From Paenirhizobium cremeum (GTDB taxonomy: Bacteria; Pseudomonadota; Alphaproteobacteria; Rhizobiales; Rhizobiaceae): DNA of 64,000 nucleotides. Both the position numbers and the translations under genes were made by a program. The notes beneath the pieces are model-generated. The model saw only the letters and a program-made list of their open reading frames with translations, was not told where the DNA came from and did not search any database. Location of the stretch: assembly GCF_022884085.1 (NCBI RefSeq), contig NZ_JAGGCS010000001.1, positions 615,252-679,251 on the forward strand, in the 5' to 3' direction. Each line of letters opens with the position of its first letter. Position 1 is the stretch's first letter. Shown here piece after piece: positions 35,675-45,012 of this stretch.

Positions 35675-35992
35675 ATGAAAACAAAAGCTTTGTCTGAACA
35701 GTCGATTGCCGCAGCCGGTCTCCTTTCCGCGATGGCCAACCCGAAGCGGCTGATGATCCTCTGCTCTCTCGTCGAGGGAGAAGTGCCGGTCGGCGTCCTC
35801 GCGACTCAGGTCGGCCTGAGCCAGTCGGCCCTGTCGCAGCATCTTTCCAAGCTTCGTGCCCAGAAGCTCGTGAAGACGCGCCGTGATGCGCAGACGATTT
35901 ATTATTCCAGCACCTCCGAGTCGGTTATCAAGATCCTCGAAACGCTGGAAGACATTTATTGCCAGACCAGCGCTAGCAAGACTGCCGCCTAA
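35675..35992 (+). CDS. nolR: ArsR-family regulator, NolR-like
   Basis: 105 residues with a winged helix-turn-helix (AAGLLSAMANPKRLMILCSLVEGEVPVGVL, then VGLSQSALSQHLSKLRAQKLVKTRRDAQTIYYSS, described in short). The recognition helix SQSALSQHLSKLRAQ and the MANPKRL and RRDAQTIYYSS segments are nearly identical to NolR of Sinorhizobium, a repressor that represses nod genes and controls many other genes. Being an ArsR family protein without the metal Cys box, it likely works as a dimer without metal. AAAGGAAAGTTGAAGTC precedes the ATG. A NolR-type motif would be expected upstream but was not searched. No nod genes are in the window. Confidence 0.85.
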   Translation: MKTKALSEQSIAAAGLLSAMANPKRLMILCSLVEGEVPVGVLATQVGLSQSALSQHLSKLRAQKLVKTRRDAQTIYYSSTSESVIKILETLEDIYCQTSASKTAA

Positions 35993-36093
35993 TGACAGCG
36001 CTGCCATCCCGGCAGCGATAATCCGTGGGCCATGCGATGACCGCACGGCCGGGAACATGCGGCGATTGACATCACCAAACCGGATCATTCTTG

Positions 36094-36127
36094 ACCGGCG
36101 GATCTGAAATCCGCCGGTTTTGTTTTT
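36094..36127 (+). terminator. Rho-independent terminator after nolR-like gene
   Basis: ACCGGCGGAT pairs with ATCCGCCGGT over a 5-base loop, followed by TTTTGTTTTT. It is a classical terminator. Confidence 0.88.
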
Positions 36128-36189
36128 CGATGCCACGCCGTCCCGGCCCCGCCACAGGATTTAGGGAGCCCGGTTCGGGCCGCGGCAGG

Positions 36190-38160
36190 TCAGCTGCCGA
36201 GCACCTGCTGGTCGTCGCGGCTGAGCACGATCAGGGCGGGGCGCGCCGGCAGGCCGTCCTTGAAGTCCGGCCAGCCGGTGCCGGCATCGGCGATGGAGGT
36301 TGCATCCTCGTCATCCTCGAAGCGCAGTTCGCCGGGATGCTGGATGGAAACGAACACCGCCTTGCCATCCGGCGTGAACGTCGGCGAACAGCATTCGGAG
36401 CCGACCGGGGCCACGTAGAACAGTTTCGGCAGCGCCCTGCCCTCGCCCTCGGTGTCCATCACGAAAAGTGCATCGGCAATGCCGGCCGGCGGCGGACCGT
36501 CGGTGGCAACCCAGAGACGCCCTGCCGGATCGACCGACAGGTTGTCCGGATCGGTGAACCAGCCGTTTTCGGAGGTCGCCGGATGGAACATAGCCCTCTC
36601 CTCGGCCACGGCCGGATTGCCGCAAAGCACGAACACATCCCAGCGGAAGCTTTCCGCGGCGAAGTCCGGCTTCTCGGCTCCCCCGGGCGGCACGAGTTCC
36701 AGAAGATGACCGTGCGGATTCGGGCCGCGCGGGTTGGCCGGGTTGACCTGCTCGCGTTCCTCGCCCTCGCCGGCGGCAAGGCGGTTCTCGTTCTCCGTCA
36801 TGGCGACGTAGAGCTTGCCCGTCTTCGGATGCACGACGAAACCTTCCGGCGCGTCCATCGGCGTCGCACCCAGGAGATCGGCGGCACCTCGGGTGTTGAG
36901 CACGACGTCGGCCTGGCTCCTGAACCCGGCCTCGGCCGTCAGCGGCCCCTCGCCGGCGACGAGCGGCAGCCACTGCATGGCGCCGTCGCTCGAGAATTTG
37001 GCGACAGAGAGCGTGCCGTTGTCGAGCAGGTCCCGATTGGCGGCGCGGTCGTTCGGGTTCCAGGGATCGCGGCTGACGAAGCGATAGAGATATTCGAAGT
37101 CGTCGTCGTCGCCCATGAACACCACGACGCGGCCATCGGGAGCCACCGTGCACTGCGCGCCCTCATGGGTGAAGCGCCCGAGCGCCGTGCGCTTCACCGG
37201 CTTTGCCGTCGGATCGAGCGGATCGATCTCGACCACCCAGTCGAAGCGCATCCATTCGTTCGGCTCTTCCTCGAACTTGAAGCGCGGTTCGATCCGGCCG
37301 ACGCCGTAGATATCGTTGTCTTCCTCGTCCCAGCCCTGGCGCTCCACCAGCTCCCGGTTCGCAAGCGTGGTGTAGTCCCCGGCAAACACATCCATCGAGC
37401 CTTCCTCGCCGGAAAGCATGGTGCCCCAGGGCGTGATGCCGCCGTTACAGTTCGAGATGGTGCCGAACACCGTCCTGCCGGCCGGATCGGCCTTGGTCTT
37501 CAGACGCTCGTCGCCGGCGGCGGGACCGGAGATCGCCATCTCCGTGCCCATATGGATGCGACGGTTGAGCTTGCCGTCCAGCACCACCTCCCACCTGTCG
37601 CCGGCCTTGCGCACCTCGAAGATCGAAAGACCGACCGACGCCATGATCGCGCGGATCTGGTCATCCGTCAGCTTCTCGCGATAGTCCTCATCCGTCAGGC
37701 CGGGGAACATCAGGAAAGGCGTGGCATATTCATGGCTGACGATCATCAGTCCGTGATCGGAACTGTCCGAGCCGAAGGGCAGCGGCATGTAATAGGTGAA
37801 GTCGTTGTTGTAGCCGAACTGGCGCTCGGCCGCCTTGCCGTCGAGCTTGGCCACGTCGAAGGCCGGGCTGTCGGCAAACAGGGCATCGCCCCAGCGCGCC
37901 AGGATCTGGCGGCCATAGCCTTCCGGCCAGTGATCCTCGCGGTCGCGCACGCGCTTGAGTTCGTTGAACCTGAGCGTGGAAACCTCCGTTGCCTCGGCTT
38001 TGCCGCCGATGAACGGCATGGCGACGGAACTGCCGGCAACCGCCAGCAAGCCCTTCAAGACGCTGCGGCGCTCGATGCCGGCAGCCAGCACCTCTCCATA
38101 GGTTTGGGCAAATGCGCGGCGCGGATTGGGCCGCGCCCTGGTTTTCTGGCGGTCGGACAT
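36190..38160 (-). CDS. PhoX-like phosphatase (DUF839 family), Tat-exported
   Basis: 656 residues with a twin-arginine-type signal (RRSVLKGLLAVAGSSVAMPF, about residues 30-50) and a beta-propeller body of the PhoX/DUF839 family: GLMIVSHEYATPFLMFPG, SNCNGGITPWGTMLSGEE, EGFVVHPKTGKLYVAMTEN and NLSVDPAGRLWVATDG. PhoX enzymes are periplasmic alkaline phosphatases using Ca and Fe; DUF839 members without proven activity are also common. The ATG at 38160 has GGGAG 6-8 bases upstream; the in-frame extension to 38346 has no credible signal. Divergent from the transaminase gene. No clear Pho box was seen. Confidence 0.88.
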   Translation of the reverse strand: MSDRQKTRARPNPRRAFAQTYGEVLAAGIERRSVLKGLLAVAGSSVAMPFIGGKAEATEVSTLRFNELKRVRDREDHWPEGYGRQILARWGDALFADSPAFDVAKLDGKAAERQFGYNNDFTYYMPLPFGSDSSDHGLMIVSHEYATPFLMFPGLTDEDYREKLTDDQIRAIMASVGLSIFEVRKAGDRWEVVLDGKLNRRIHMGTEMAISGPAAGDERLKTKADPAGRTVFGTISNCNGGITPWGTMLSGEEGSMDVFAGDYTTLANRELVERQGWDEEDNDIYGVGRIEPRFKFEEEPNEWMRFDWVVEIDPLDPTAKPVKRTALGRFTHEGAQCTVAPDGRVVVFMGDDDDFEYLYRFVSRDPWNPNDRAANRDLLDNGTLSVAKFSSDGAMQWLPLVAGEGPLTAEAGFRSQADVVLNTRGAADLLGATPMDAPEGFVVHPKTGKLYVAMTENENRLAAGEGEEREQVNPANPRGPNPHGHLLELVPPGGAEKPDFAAESFRWDVFVLCGNPAVAEERAMFHPATSENGWFTDPDNLSVDPAGRLWVATDGPPPAGIADALFVMDTEGEGRALPKLFYVAPVGSECCSPTFTPDGKAVFVSIQHPGELRFEDDEDATSIADAGTGWPDFKDGLPARPALIVLSRDDQQVLGS

Positions 38161-38457
38161 GTCTGCTCCCGAAGTAGGACTGGATGGATCGATGGATGAA
38201 TGAGATGCAATGAACGCTGCTCCGGCTGCGCCCTGCGCGCGCAAGCTTATGCAAGCCGCAAGAAGCCTTGATGACGGAAAAACGGGGCAGGAAACCGGCC
38301 CCGCCGCCCGCCGGAAACCGCATCCTCCGGGATAACCGGCGATCACGGTTGACGACCTTCGACGCCCTGCTAACCTGCGCCGGCTTTCGGTTTTCCGGTA
38401 TCGTCACGACCGGGCGGGAAATGGCCACCCGCAACGCAATGGCCATGGAGAAGATGA

Positions 38458-39786
38458 ATGTCCAACCGCTTGAATACCACGCCCAACGATCTGCGCGCCT
38501 TCTGGATGCCGTTCACGGCAAACCGCCAGTTCAAGAAGGAGCCGCGCCTCTTCGTCGGCGCCAAGGATATGTATTACACCACCCATGACGGCCGCCAGGT
38601 GCTCGACGGCACGGCCGGCCTCTGGTGCGTCAATGCCGGTCACTGCCGTCCGAAGATCACCGAGGCGATCCGCGAGCAGGCCGGCGAACTCGACTATGCG
38701 CCGGCCTTCCAGCTCGGCCATCCCAAGGCCTTCGAACTGGCCAACCGGCTGGTCGACATCGCGCCCGACGGCATGAGCCATGTCTTCTACACCAACTCCG
38801 GCTCGGAATCGGTCGATACCGCCCTCAAGATCGCGCTCGCCTACCAGCGCGTGAAGGGCGAAGGCACCCGTTTCCGCCTGATCGGCCGCGAGCGCGGCTA
38901 TCACGGCATCAACTTCGGCGGCATGTCCGTCGGCGGCATCGTCGGCAACCGCAAGATGTTCGGCACGCTTTTGACCGGCGTCGACCACCTGCCGCACACC
39001 CATCAGCCGGCGAAGAACGCCTTCACCAAGGGGCAGCCGGAACACGGCATGGAGCTCGCCGACGAGCTCGAACGCATCGTCGCGCTGCACGACGCCTCGA
39101 CGATTGCCGCCGTCATCGTCGAGCCGGTCGCAGGCTCGACCGGCGTGCTCATCCCGCCGAAGGGCTATCTCCAGCGCCTGCGCGAGATCTGCACCAAACA
39201 CGGCATCCTCTTGATCTTCGACGAAGTCATCACCGGTTTCGGCCGCCTCGGCGCGCCCTTCGCCGCCCAGTATTTCGACGTGAAGCCGGACATCATCACC
39301 ACCGCCAAGGGCCTGACCAACGGCGTCATCCCGATGGGCGCCGTCTTCGTCACCTCCGAGATCCACGACGCCTTCATGACGGGTCCGGAACACCTGATCG
39401 AGTTCGCCCACGGCTACACCTATTCCGGCAACCCGATCGCTTCCGCCGCCGGCCTCGGCACGCTCGACACCTACAAGGAGGAAGGCTTGCTCACCCGCGC
39501 CAGCGAGCTTGCCCCCTACTGGGAAGAGCAGCTCCATTCTCTGCGCGACTGCCCGAATGTCATCGATATCAGAAATATCGGCCTGATCGGCGCGATCGAG
39601 CTGCAGCCGATTGCCGGCGAACCGACCAAACGCGCCTTCAACGCATTCCTGCAGGCCTATAACGACGGCCTGCTGATCCGCACCACCGGCGACATCATCG
39701 CACTCTCGCCGCCGCTCATCATCACCAGGGACCAGATCGACGAGCTCTTCGCCAAGCTCCGCAAGGTACTGATGAACAACATCTGA
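38458..39786 (+). CDS. Class III aminotransferase, omega-amino acid--pyruvate type
   Basis: 442 residues of fold-type I PLP enzyme. The PLP Lys is in TTAKGLTNG (about residue 282), with FDEVITGFGR (Asp for the pyridine N), NSGSESVDTALKIAL (phosphate cup) and HGYTYSGNP. The N-terminal FWMPFTANRQFKKEPRL is typical of beta-alanine/omega-amino acid:pyruvate transaminases, which move amino groups to pyruvate. GAAGATG begins the gene: the start used is ATG 38458 in GAGAAGATGAATGTC, with GGAGAAG upstream. Monocistronic by the hairpin at 39811. Confidence 0.9.
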   Translation: MSNRLNTTPNDLRAFWMPFTANRQFKKEPRLFVGAKDMYYTTHDGRQVLDGTAGLWCVNAGHCRPKITEAIREQAGELDYAPAFQLGHPKAFELANRLVDIAPDGMSHVFYTNSGSESVDTALKIALAYQRVKGEGTRFRLIGRERGYHGINFGGMSVGGIVGNRKMFGTLLTGVDHLPHTHQPAKNAFTKGQPEHGMELADELERIVALHDASTIAAVIVEPVAGSTGVLIPPKGYLQRLREICTKHGILLIFDEVITGFGRLGAPFAAQYFDVKPDIITTAKGLTNGVIPMGAVFVTSEIHDAFMTGPEHLIEFAHGYTYSGNPIASAAGLGTLDTYKEEGLLTRASELAPYWEEQLHSLRDCPNVIDIRNIGLIGAIELQPIAGEPTKRAFNAFLQAYNDGLLIRTTGDIIALSPPLIITRDQIDELFAKLRKVLMNNI

Positions 39787-39810
39787 TCCCCGCAGATCCG
39801 TCATATGAAA

Positions 39811-39831
39811 AGGCGGCCCGCAGGGCCGCCT
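39811..39831. terminator. Hairpin after the transaminase gene
   Basis: AGGCGGCCC and GGGCCGCCT pair over GCA, 24 bases after the stop. On the minus strand it ends in TTTT, on the plus strand it has no T tract, so it is a probable bidirectional terminator. Confidence 0.6.
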
Positions 39832-39832
39832 G

Positions 39833-40049
39833 AGACTGCTGACAAAGTCTCGTACAGATCGCCGACGCTCCCGTCTCCGTCATGCCGGACCTGTTCCGGC
39901 ATCCAGCAGCGCGATGTCCATCGCGCAAGAGACTCTTTTGCGATCAAAAGCTTGATCGCGCTGGTTTCCGGCTCAAGGCCGGAATGACGGCAGTGGAGGA
40001 AGCAAGATCAGAGCACGAGATCAGCTCAGAAAGGGTTTGTCAGCAGTCT
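39833..40049. repeat. Composite inverted-repeat element
   Basis: Two copies of AGACTGCTGACAAA (39833-39846) and its complement TTTGTCAGCAGTCT (40036-40049) face each other about 190 bases apart. Between them are two REP-like palindromes: TGCCGGACCTGTTCCGGCA and TTCCGGCTCAAGGCCGGAA, and a further direct pair around GCGATGTCCATCGC. This is the layout of alphaproteobacterial intergenic repeats; it is not a protein-coding or IS element. It fills the 297-bp gap between the transaminase and the ClbS-like gene. Confidence 0.6.
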
Positions 40050-40083
40050 GAGGCCGATGGTCACGGAACAAGAAGGAAAGAAA

Positions 40084-40593
40084 ATGGCGGTCCCGGCCAG
40101 CAAAGACGACCTCCTTCAGGCAATCGAGCGGGAATACGACAAGCTCAGGCGCGAACTCGGCCAGATACCGTTCGCCCGCTGGCGGGAGCGAACGATGGAA
40201 GGCCATGCGGCGGGCACGTCGATGAGCGTCCACGATCTCGTCGCCTATCTTCTCGGCTGGAACGAACTCGTTCTCAAATGGCATGCGCTGAAGGCTGCCG
40301 GCGAAACGGTGGATTTCCCCGAAACGGGCTACAAATGGAACGAACTCGGCCGCCTCGCGCAGAAATTCTACCGGGATTATGAAAGCCTTGACGACGGGGA
40401 ACTGCTCGAAAGGCTCGATGCGGCAAAGTCGCGTATCGTCGAGATGATCGGACAAAGCGACGACGCGGCACTCTACGGCAGGCCCTGGTATGAAAAGTGG
40501 ACGCAGGGGCGGATGATCCAGTTCAACACCTCATCGCCCTATGCCAATGCCTGCGATCGTCTGCGCAAATGGCGCAGGAACAATCCCGCGTGA
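40084..40593 (+). CDS. ClbS/DfsB-family four-helix bundle protein
   Basis: 169 residues, all-helical, with the DUF1706/ClbS pattern: MAVPASKDDLLQAIEREYDKLRREL, SVHDLVAYLLGWNELVLKWH and FNTSSPYANACDRLRKWRR (in short). ClbS hydrolyses or binds the colibactin genotoxin; other DfsB-like members protect against small electrophiles and bacillithiol-type targets. In this context only the fold is predicted, the substrate is unknown. ATG 40084 is chosen over 40057 for AAGGAAAG upstream. Stands alone. Confidence 0.85.
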   Translation: MAVPASKDDLLQAIEREYDKLRRELGQIPFARWRERTMEGHAAGTSMSVHDLVAYLLGWNELVLKWHALKAAGETVDFPETGYKWNELGRLAQKFYRDYESLDDGELLERLDAAKSRIVEMIGQSDDAALYGRPWYEKWTQGRMIQFNTSSPYANACDRLRKWRRNNPA

Positions 40594-40695
40594 CGGATGC
40601 GGCGTAATGCGTACCGCCGACAGCAAGCCTGCTCTTTTTCCATCGTCGCCTTTCCGATAGGCTCGGACAAAACAAGAAAAGCCCCAGGGGAGTCT

Positions 40696-40713
40696 CGAAG
40701 GGTTCACCCTTCG
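40696..40713 (+). promoter_or_regulatory. 5'-UTR hairpin before livK-like gene
   Basis: CGAAGGG and CCCTTCG pair over a TTCA loop, ending 8 bases before the AAGGAG ribosome binding site of the next gene. It could be a stabilising or regulatory hairpin, or the terminator of the upstream gene. Confidence 0.4.
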
Positions 40714-40734
40714 TAACAATCAAGGAGAACCGAC

Positions 40735-41841
40735 ATGAAAATCAGTCTGCTGGCGGGTACCGCCATTTCCGCATTCCTCGCCGTGGCGCCGCTTGCCCAC
40801 GCCGAAATCGTCATCGGCCTGATCGCGCCGCTGACCGGACCGGTCGCCGCCTATGGCGAGCAGGTGAAGAACGGCGCCCAGGTGGCCGTCGACGAAATCA
40901 ACAAGAAGGGCGGCATTCTCGGCGAAACGGTCGTTCTCAAGCTTGCCGACGATGCCGGCGAGCCCAAGCAGGGCGTTTCCGCCGCAAACCAGCTCGTCGG
41001 TGAAGGCGTGCGCTTCGTCGTCGGTCCGGTCACCTCGGGCGTCGCCATTCCTGCCTCCGACGTCCTGGCCGAAAACGGCGTGCTGATGGTCACCCCGACC
41101 GCAACCGCCCCGGACCTGACCAATCGCGGCCTGACCAATGTCCTGCGCACCTGCGGTCGTGACGACCAGCAGGCCGAAGTGGCGGCGAAATACGTTCTCG
41201 CCAACCTCAAGGACAAGAAGGTCGCCATCATCAACGACAAGGGCCAGTACGGCAAAGGCCTCGCCGACGCCTTCAAGGCGACGCTGAACGCCGGCGGCGT
41301 GACGGAAGTCTTCAACGACGCGCTGACAGCCGGCGACAAGGACTTCAGCGCGCTTACCACCCGCCTCAAGGCCGAAAACGTCGATGTCGTCTATTTCGGC
41401 GGTTATCATCCGGAAGGCGGCCTCCTGGCCCGCCAGCTTGCCGACCTCGGCGTCAAGGCGCTGATTATCGGCGGCGATGGCCTGTCGAACAGCGAATATG
41501 CCTCCATCGGCGGCGATTCGGCCAACGGCACCGTCTTCACCAACGCCTCCGACGCGCTGAAGAACCCGGATTCCAAGGCCGCTGCCGACGCGCTCGCCGC
41601 GCAGAACATCCCGGCTGAAGCCTTCACGCTCAATGCCTATGCCGCAGTCGAAGTGCTGAAGGCCGGCATCGAAAAGGCCGGCAGCGCCGAGGATGCGGAA
41701 GCTGTCACCAAAGCCCTGAAATCCGGCGAGGCGATCCCGACCGCCATCGGCAAGGTCACCTACGGCGAAACCGGCGACCTCACCTCGCAGGCCTTCTCGC
41801 TGTTCAAGTGGGATGCCGGCAAGATCGTCGCCGCCGAATAG
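40735..41841 (+). CDS. livK: Branched-chain amino acid ABC transporter binding protein
   Basis: 368 residues with a signal peptide (APLAHA-EI) and the Leu/Ile/Val-binding periplasmic protein fold: [46 protein letters not shown] and [22 protein letters not shown] (in short). It delivers branched-chain or related amino acids to a HAAT-type permease, none of whose other subunits are in the window. Strong AAGGAG 8 bases upstream of the ATG, and a clear terminator after the gene, so it is a single gene. Confidence 0.93.
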   Translation: MKISLLAGTAISAFLAVAPLAHAEIVIGLIAPLTGPVAAYGEQVKNGAQVAVDEINKKGGILGETVVLKLADDAGEPKQGVSAANQLVGEGVRFVVGPVTSGVAIPASDVLAENGVLMVTPTATAPDLTNRGLTNVLRTCGRDDQQAEVAAKYVLANLKDKKVAIINDKGQYGKGLADAFKATLNAGGVTEVFNDALTAGDKDFSALTTRLKAENVDVVYFGGYHPEGGLLARQLADLGVKALIIGGDGLSNSEYASIGGDSANGTVFTNASDALKNPDSKAAADALAAQNIPAEAFTLNAYAAVEVLKAGIEKAGSAEDAEAVTKALKSGEAIPTAIGKVTYGETGDLTSQAFSLFKWDAGKIVAAE

Positions 41842-41866
41842 GCCGCGATCGCACCAACCGCACAAG

Positions 41867-41896
41867 GAAACGGCCGGCAGCGGCCGTTTCTCTTTC
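41867..41896 (+). terminator. Terminator after livK-like gene
   Basis: GAAACGGCCG and CGGCCGTTTC pair over GCAG, followed by TCTTTC. It lies between the convergent livK-like and DUF3095 genes. Confidence 0.8.
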
Positions 41897-41946
41897 AAGG
41901 GGAAGGCTCGGGCACGCCATGCCCCAATGCCGGCTTGAACCGCCGG

Positions 41947-43113
41947 TCAGGCCTTGACCATCTGCGCCTTGAGGTAGCTTGCCGCGGTCGCATAGCCACC
42001 CATGGCGCCGTCGACGAAATGCATGTGGTTTCGCCGCACAGCCGAGGGAACGATGCAGGTCATCAGAGCGGCATCCTGTTCGTGCAGGCCGAAATGACAG
42101 ACGCCTGCGGCGCTCGCCTCCTCCAGCCTCTTGCGGATCTCAGCCAGCCTGCCGGGCGCAATATCGACCGTCATCTTCAGTCCGTCCTCGAACTTGCGGA
42201 AATCGGTGTTGCGGGCAACGCCCCGCCGATACTCGTTGGCGCTGAAGCGTCCAAGCGACCAGTCGAGCTTCGACAGGATCTTGACCAGCATGATCTGGGC
42301 GACGATCCCGGCCATGTTCCTCAATCTGGCCCAGCCGAAGCCATAAGGCGAGAGCGCCTTGCTTTCGAGAACGATCGCCTCGTCCGAAACCCTGACCTCC
42401 GGGCCTGCAACCGGCACAGGATGGCCGCCGCGTCCATCGGCATTGGAAAGCTCCGCGAGCGTGTGGACCAGACGCCCGAACGCCTCCATGTCGCCTGCCG
42501 GCCGGGGCACGGCGATGATCGAGACGATCCGCCCATGGGTGGCGGCGATCGGGTTCCAGCGACAGGAGAGCCCCGTGAGGTCCGGCCGTGAGCCGGCGGG
42601 CGCGGATGCGATGCCGTAATCGCCGGCCTTCATCCGCGCCTCCGCCCAGCTGCTGCCGCCGCCGGAGAACATGGCGTAGGAAATGTCCTGGCTGGCGTTG
42701 AACCGCGCCACCCGCACGTCGAGACCATGACGCCTGATATCCTCGACCGGCACGATGGCGGCCCGCATGGCAAGATCCATGTCGTCCCGCACCCAGCTCA
42801 ATACGCGGGCCAGCGTCTCCCGTGCGACCTCGACCGAAGACGGCGGAACCGCGACGACGGCGCCGTCGCCACCGAAGACAAAGGGCAGGTCGTGCTTCTC
42901 AAGCGCGTTGAGAAGGGCGGAAATCACGCCGGCGCCGGCCATGTTGACCGCCTTGTAGCGACCTGCGTCGATTGCGCCGGTGGAATTGATGACATCGGCC
43001 ACGGCCAGCACCCAGCCATCCGGCAAAGGTTCGTATCTCAGGGTGTCCGCGACATCCCCGAAATCATGCAGAACCGGCAGGCGTTGAAGGAATTCGTCAT
43101 CTGCGTTGGCCAT
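41947..43113 (-). CDS. DUF3095 family protein
   Basis: 388 residues, soluble. The N-terminal FLQRLPVLHDFGDVADTLRYEPLPDGW and VLAVADVINSTGAIDAGRYKAVNMAGA segments (in short), and ending near FVDGAMGGYATAASYLKAQMVKA, match DUF3095. The GDGAVVAVP motif and ADVINSTGAIDAGRYKAVN resemble a nucleotidyl-cyclase-like core (Asp and metal-binding pattern), so a class III cyclase relative is plausible. ATG 43113 is chosen because it gives the usual family N-terminus; the GGAGGAG upstream is 14 bases away, which is long. Function unknown. Confidence 0.75.
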   Translation of the reverse strand: MANADDEFLQRLPVLHDFGDVADTLRYEPLPDGWVLAVADVINSTGAIDAGRYKAVNMAGAGVISALLNALEKHDLPFVFGGDGAVVAVPPSSVEVARETLARVLSWVRDDMDLAMRAAIVPVEDIRRHGLDVRVARFNASQDISYAMFSGGGSSWAEARMKAGDYGIASAPAGSRPDLTGLSCRWNPIAATHGRIVSIIAVPRPAGDMEAFGRLVHTLAELSNADGRGGHPVPVAGPEVRVSDEAIVLESKALSPYGFGWARLRNMAGIVAQIMLVKILSKLDWSLGRFSANEYRRGVARNTDFRKFEDGLKMTVDIAPGRLAEIRKRLEEASAAGVCHFGLHEQDAALMTCIVPSAVRRNHMHFVDGAMGGYATAASYLKAQMVKA

Positions 43114-43298
43114 GGGATAAATATCGTCTCCTCCCGGCAAAAATCCAGTGCATGCCGCACCCATAAATATCCCGCGCCGCAGCGTCATCGCACCGGGAAA
43201 CGGCCATCGGCTTCTTTCGAAAAGGACGGCCCGAAGGTGGGATTACCCCTCGCCTCCAGGCCACCCGATATCGACGGATCACTGTCCGCCGCCCATCC

Positions 43299-44282
43299 TT
43301 ACGCCTTGAAGAAGGCCAGCAGATCCGCATTGATGATGTCGGCATGGGTCGTCGCCATGCCATGCGGCAGGCCTTCATAGACCTTCAGCGTCCCATTCTT
43401 CAAAAGCTTGGCGGCAAGCAGTGCAGAGTCGGCAATCGGCACGATCTGGTCGTCGTCGCCATGCATGACCAGCACGGGAACCTCGATCGCCTTCAGGTCG
43501 TCGGTGAAGTCCGTTTCCGAGAAGGCCTTGATGCAATCGTAATGGGCCTTTGCGCCGCCCATCATGCCCTGCCTCCACCAGTTGTCGATGGAGCCCTGGG
43601 AAACCTTCGCGCCCGGCCGGTTGAAGCCGTAGAACGGACCTTCCGGAATGTCGCGGAAGAACTGCGCCCGGTTGGCGACCAGCGCCGCGCGGAAGCCGTC
43701 GAAGACTTCGATCGGCAGGCCGCCCGGGTTCTTGTCCGACTTGACCATGACGGGGGGAACCGCGCCGATCAGGACGGCCTTGGCGACGCGGCCGTTACCG
43801 CCGTGACGGGCGACATAGCGGGTCACTTCGCCGCCGCCGGTCGAGTGGCCGACATGGATCGCGTTCTTCAGGTCGAGATGGGCAGCAAGCTCGGCGACAT
43901 CGGCGGCGTAGGTGTCCATTTCATTGCCGGTGTCCGTCTGGCTGGAGCGGCCATGGCCGCGGCGGTCATGGGCGATGACCCGGTAGCCCTGCTGCAGGAA
44001 GAACAGCATCTGGGCATCCCAGTCGTCGGACGAAAGCGGCCAGCCGTGATGGAAAACGACCGGTTGCGCGTCCTTGGAACCCCAGTCCTTGTAGAAGATC
44101 TGCGTGCCGTCCTTGGTGGTGATGGTGCTGCTGCTCATGATGTTCGTCTCCTTCTGGTTGGTTTGCGTAGCTGCGGATGCCTTGGTTAGGTCGAGGAAAG
44201 GCGGGATCGCCGTCGAGGCGGCAAGACCCATCCCCGCGATCAGAACACGCCTGCGTGTCGTTTTGTTAATCTGGTCTGTCAT
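43299..44282 (-). CDS. Exported alpha/beta hydrolase (non-haem haloperoxidase-like)
   Basis: 327 residues: an N-terminal twin-arginine-like signal ([16 protein letters not shown]) and a linker, then an alpha/beta hydrolase domain from about residue 50. The domain starts [26 protein letters not shown], with the nucleophile elbow GHSTGGGE (Ser), Asp in HGDDDQIVP and His in LPHGM, all typical of chloroperoxidase-type perhydrolases. AAAGGAG lies 8 bases before ATG 44282. It is divergent from an OhrR-type regulator, and two palindromes in the 145-bp gap may control both. Confidence 0.88.
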   Translation of the reverse strand: MTDQINKTTRRRVLIAGMGLAASTAIPPFLDLTKASAATQTNQKETNIMSSSTITTKDGTQIFYKDWGSKDAQPVVFHHGWPLSSDDWDAQMLFFLQQGYRVIAHDRRGHGRSSQTDTGNEMDTYAADVAELAAHLDLKNAIHVGHSTGGGEVTRYVARHGGNGRVAKAVLIGAVPPVMVKSDKNPGGLPIEVFDGFRAALVANRAQFFRDIPEGPFYGFNRPGAKVSQGSIDNWWRQGMMGGAKAHYDCIKAFSETDFTDDLKAIEVPVLVMHGDDDQIVPIADSALLAAKLLKNGTLKVYEGLPHGMATTHADIINADLLAFFKA

Positions 44283-44313
44283 CTGCCGGCTCCTTTTAAG
44301 TTTGCGATATTTA

Positions 44314-44325
44314 TTATCGCGATAA
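44314..44325. promoter_or_regulatory. Palindromic operator candidate 1 (hydrolase/OhrR-type gap)
   Basis: TTATCGCGATAA, a perfect 12-bp palindrome, 32 bases before the hydrolase start. A second copy with one change lies at 44369. A half-site-like TTGCGATAT occurs at 44302. Confidence 0.6.
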
Positions 44326-44368
44326 CAATATGCATAAACACAGTTGAAATGCTTGTCTAGAGAAAAAA

Positions 44369-44380
44369 TTATCGCGATAT
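44369..44380. promoter_or_regulatory. Palindromic operator candidate 2 (hydrolase/OhrR-type gap)
   Basis: TTATCGCGATAT, 55 bases from candidate 1 (five helical turns), upstream of the MarR-family gene. The pair suggests a dimeric MarR/OhrR-type repressor controlling both divergent promoters. Confidence 0.6.
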
Positions 44381-44427
44381 CATTTTTCGTGGTAAAAGAA
44401 GGCAACAGCCAATTTCTGGAGCTCCCC

Positions 44428-44871
44428 ATGACCAGCCAAACATCGCCCGTCCCGTTGGACAATCAGCTCTGCTTTTCGCTCTACATGGCCAATATCGCCA
44501 TCAACCGCACCTACAAGCCGATGCTCGACGCCATGGGCATCACCTACCCGCAATATCTCGTGCTGAACGCACTTGCGGAAAACGATGGCCTGACGGTCGG
44601 CGCGATCGCGGACCGCCTGGCGCTCGAATCCAGCACTGTCACGCCGCCCGTCAAGCGTATGGAACAGGCAGGACTGGTCGAGCGCCGGCGCAGCACCGCC
44701 GACGAGCGGCAGGTTCACGTCTGGCTCACCGAAGCCGGCCGCGCGCTGGTCGACGAAAGCCGGTGCCTCGGCGAAACGCTGACAGCGCGCTCCGGCATGA
44801 CGCCTGAGGAGCTTCAGGCCTTCAACCGGCAGGTCCTGACCTTTCTCGGCGCGCTCACGGCAAAGGACTGA
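44428..44871 (+). CDS. MarR family regulator, OhrR type
   Basis: 147 residues with a MarR winged helix ([56 protein letters not shown], in short). The N-terminal [22 protein letters not shown] has Cys at the redox-sensing position of OhrR (peroxide-oxidisable Cys). OhrR represses organic-hydroperoxide resistance genes; no ohr gene is adjacent, only the divergent hydrolase. The ATG at 44428 (GGAGC upstream) starts at MTSQTS; longer frames add an unlikely extension. The operators at 44314 and 44369 lie between it and the hydrolase. Confidence 0.88.
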   Translation: MTSQTSPVPLDNQLCFSLYMANIAINRTYKPMLDAMGITYPQYLVLNALAENDGLTVGAIADRLALESSTVTPPVKRMEQAGLVERRRSTADERQVHVWLTEAGRALVDESRCLGETLTARSGMTPEELQAFNRQVLTFLGALTAKD

Positions 44872-45012
44872 GCGAGGGCCGGAGATTTGCCGAAGGATCG
44901 GGATTGCCTCGCCTTGCGCTTTCCCTTTCGGCCATCAGTTGGGTAGACTGGTCGCTAAGAGAGTCCCGCCGGCGGCGACCGGCCGGCCTCACGGCAATCG
45001 GAAGGAACCCGC

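Noticed and set aside
36091..38199. 702-codon open frame antisense to the PhoX-like gene
   Set aside because: Same type of GC shadow; starts and composition are not gene-like.
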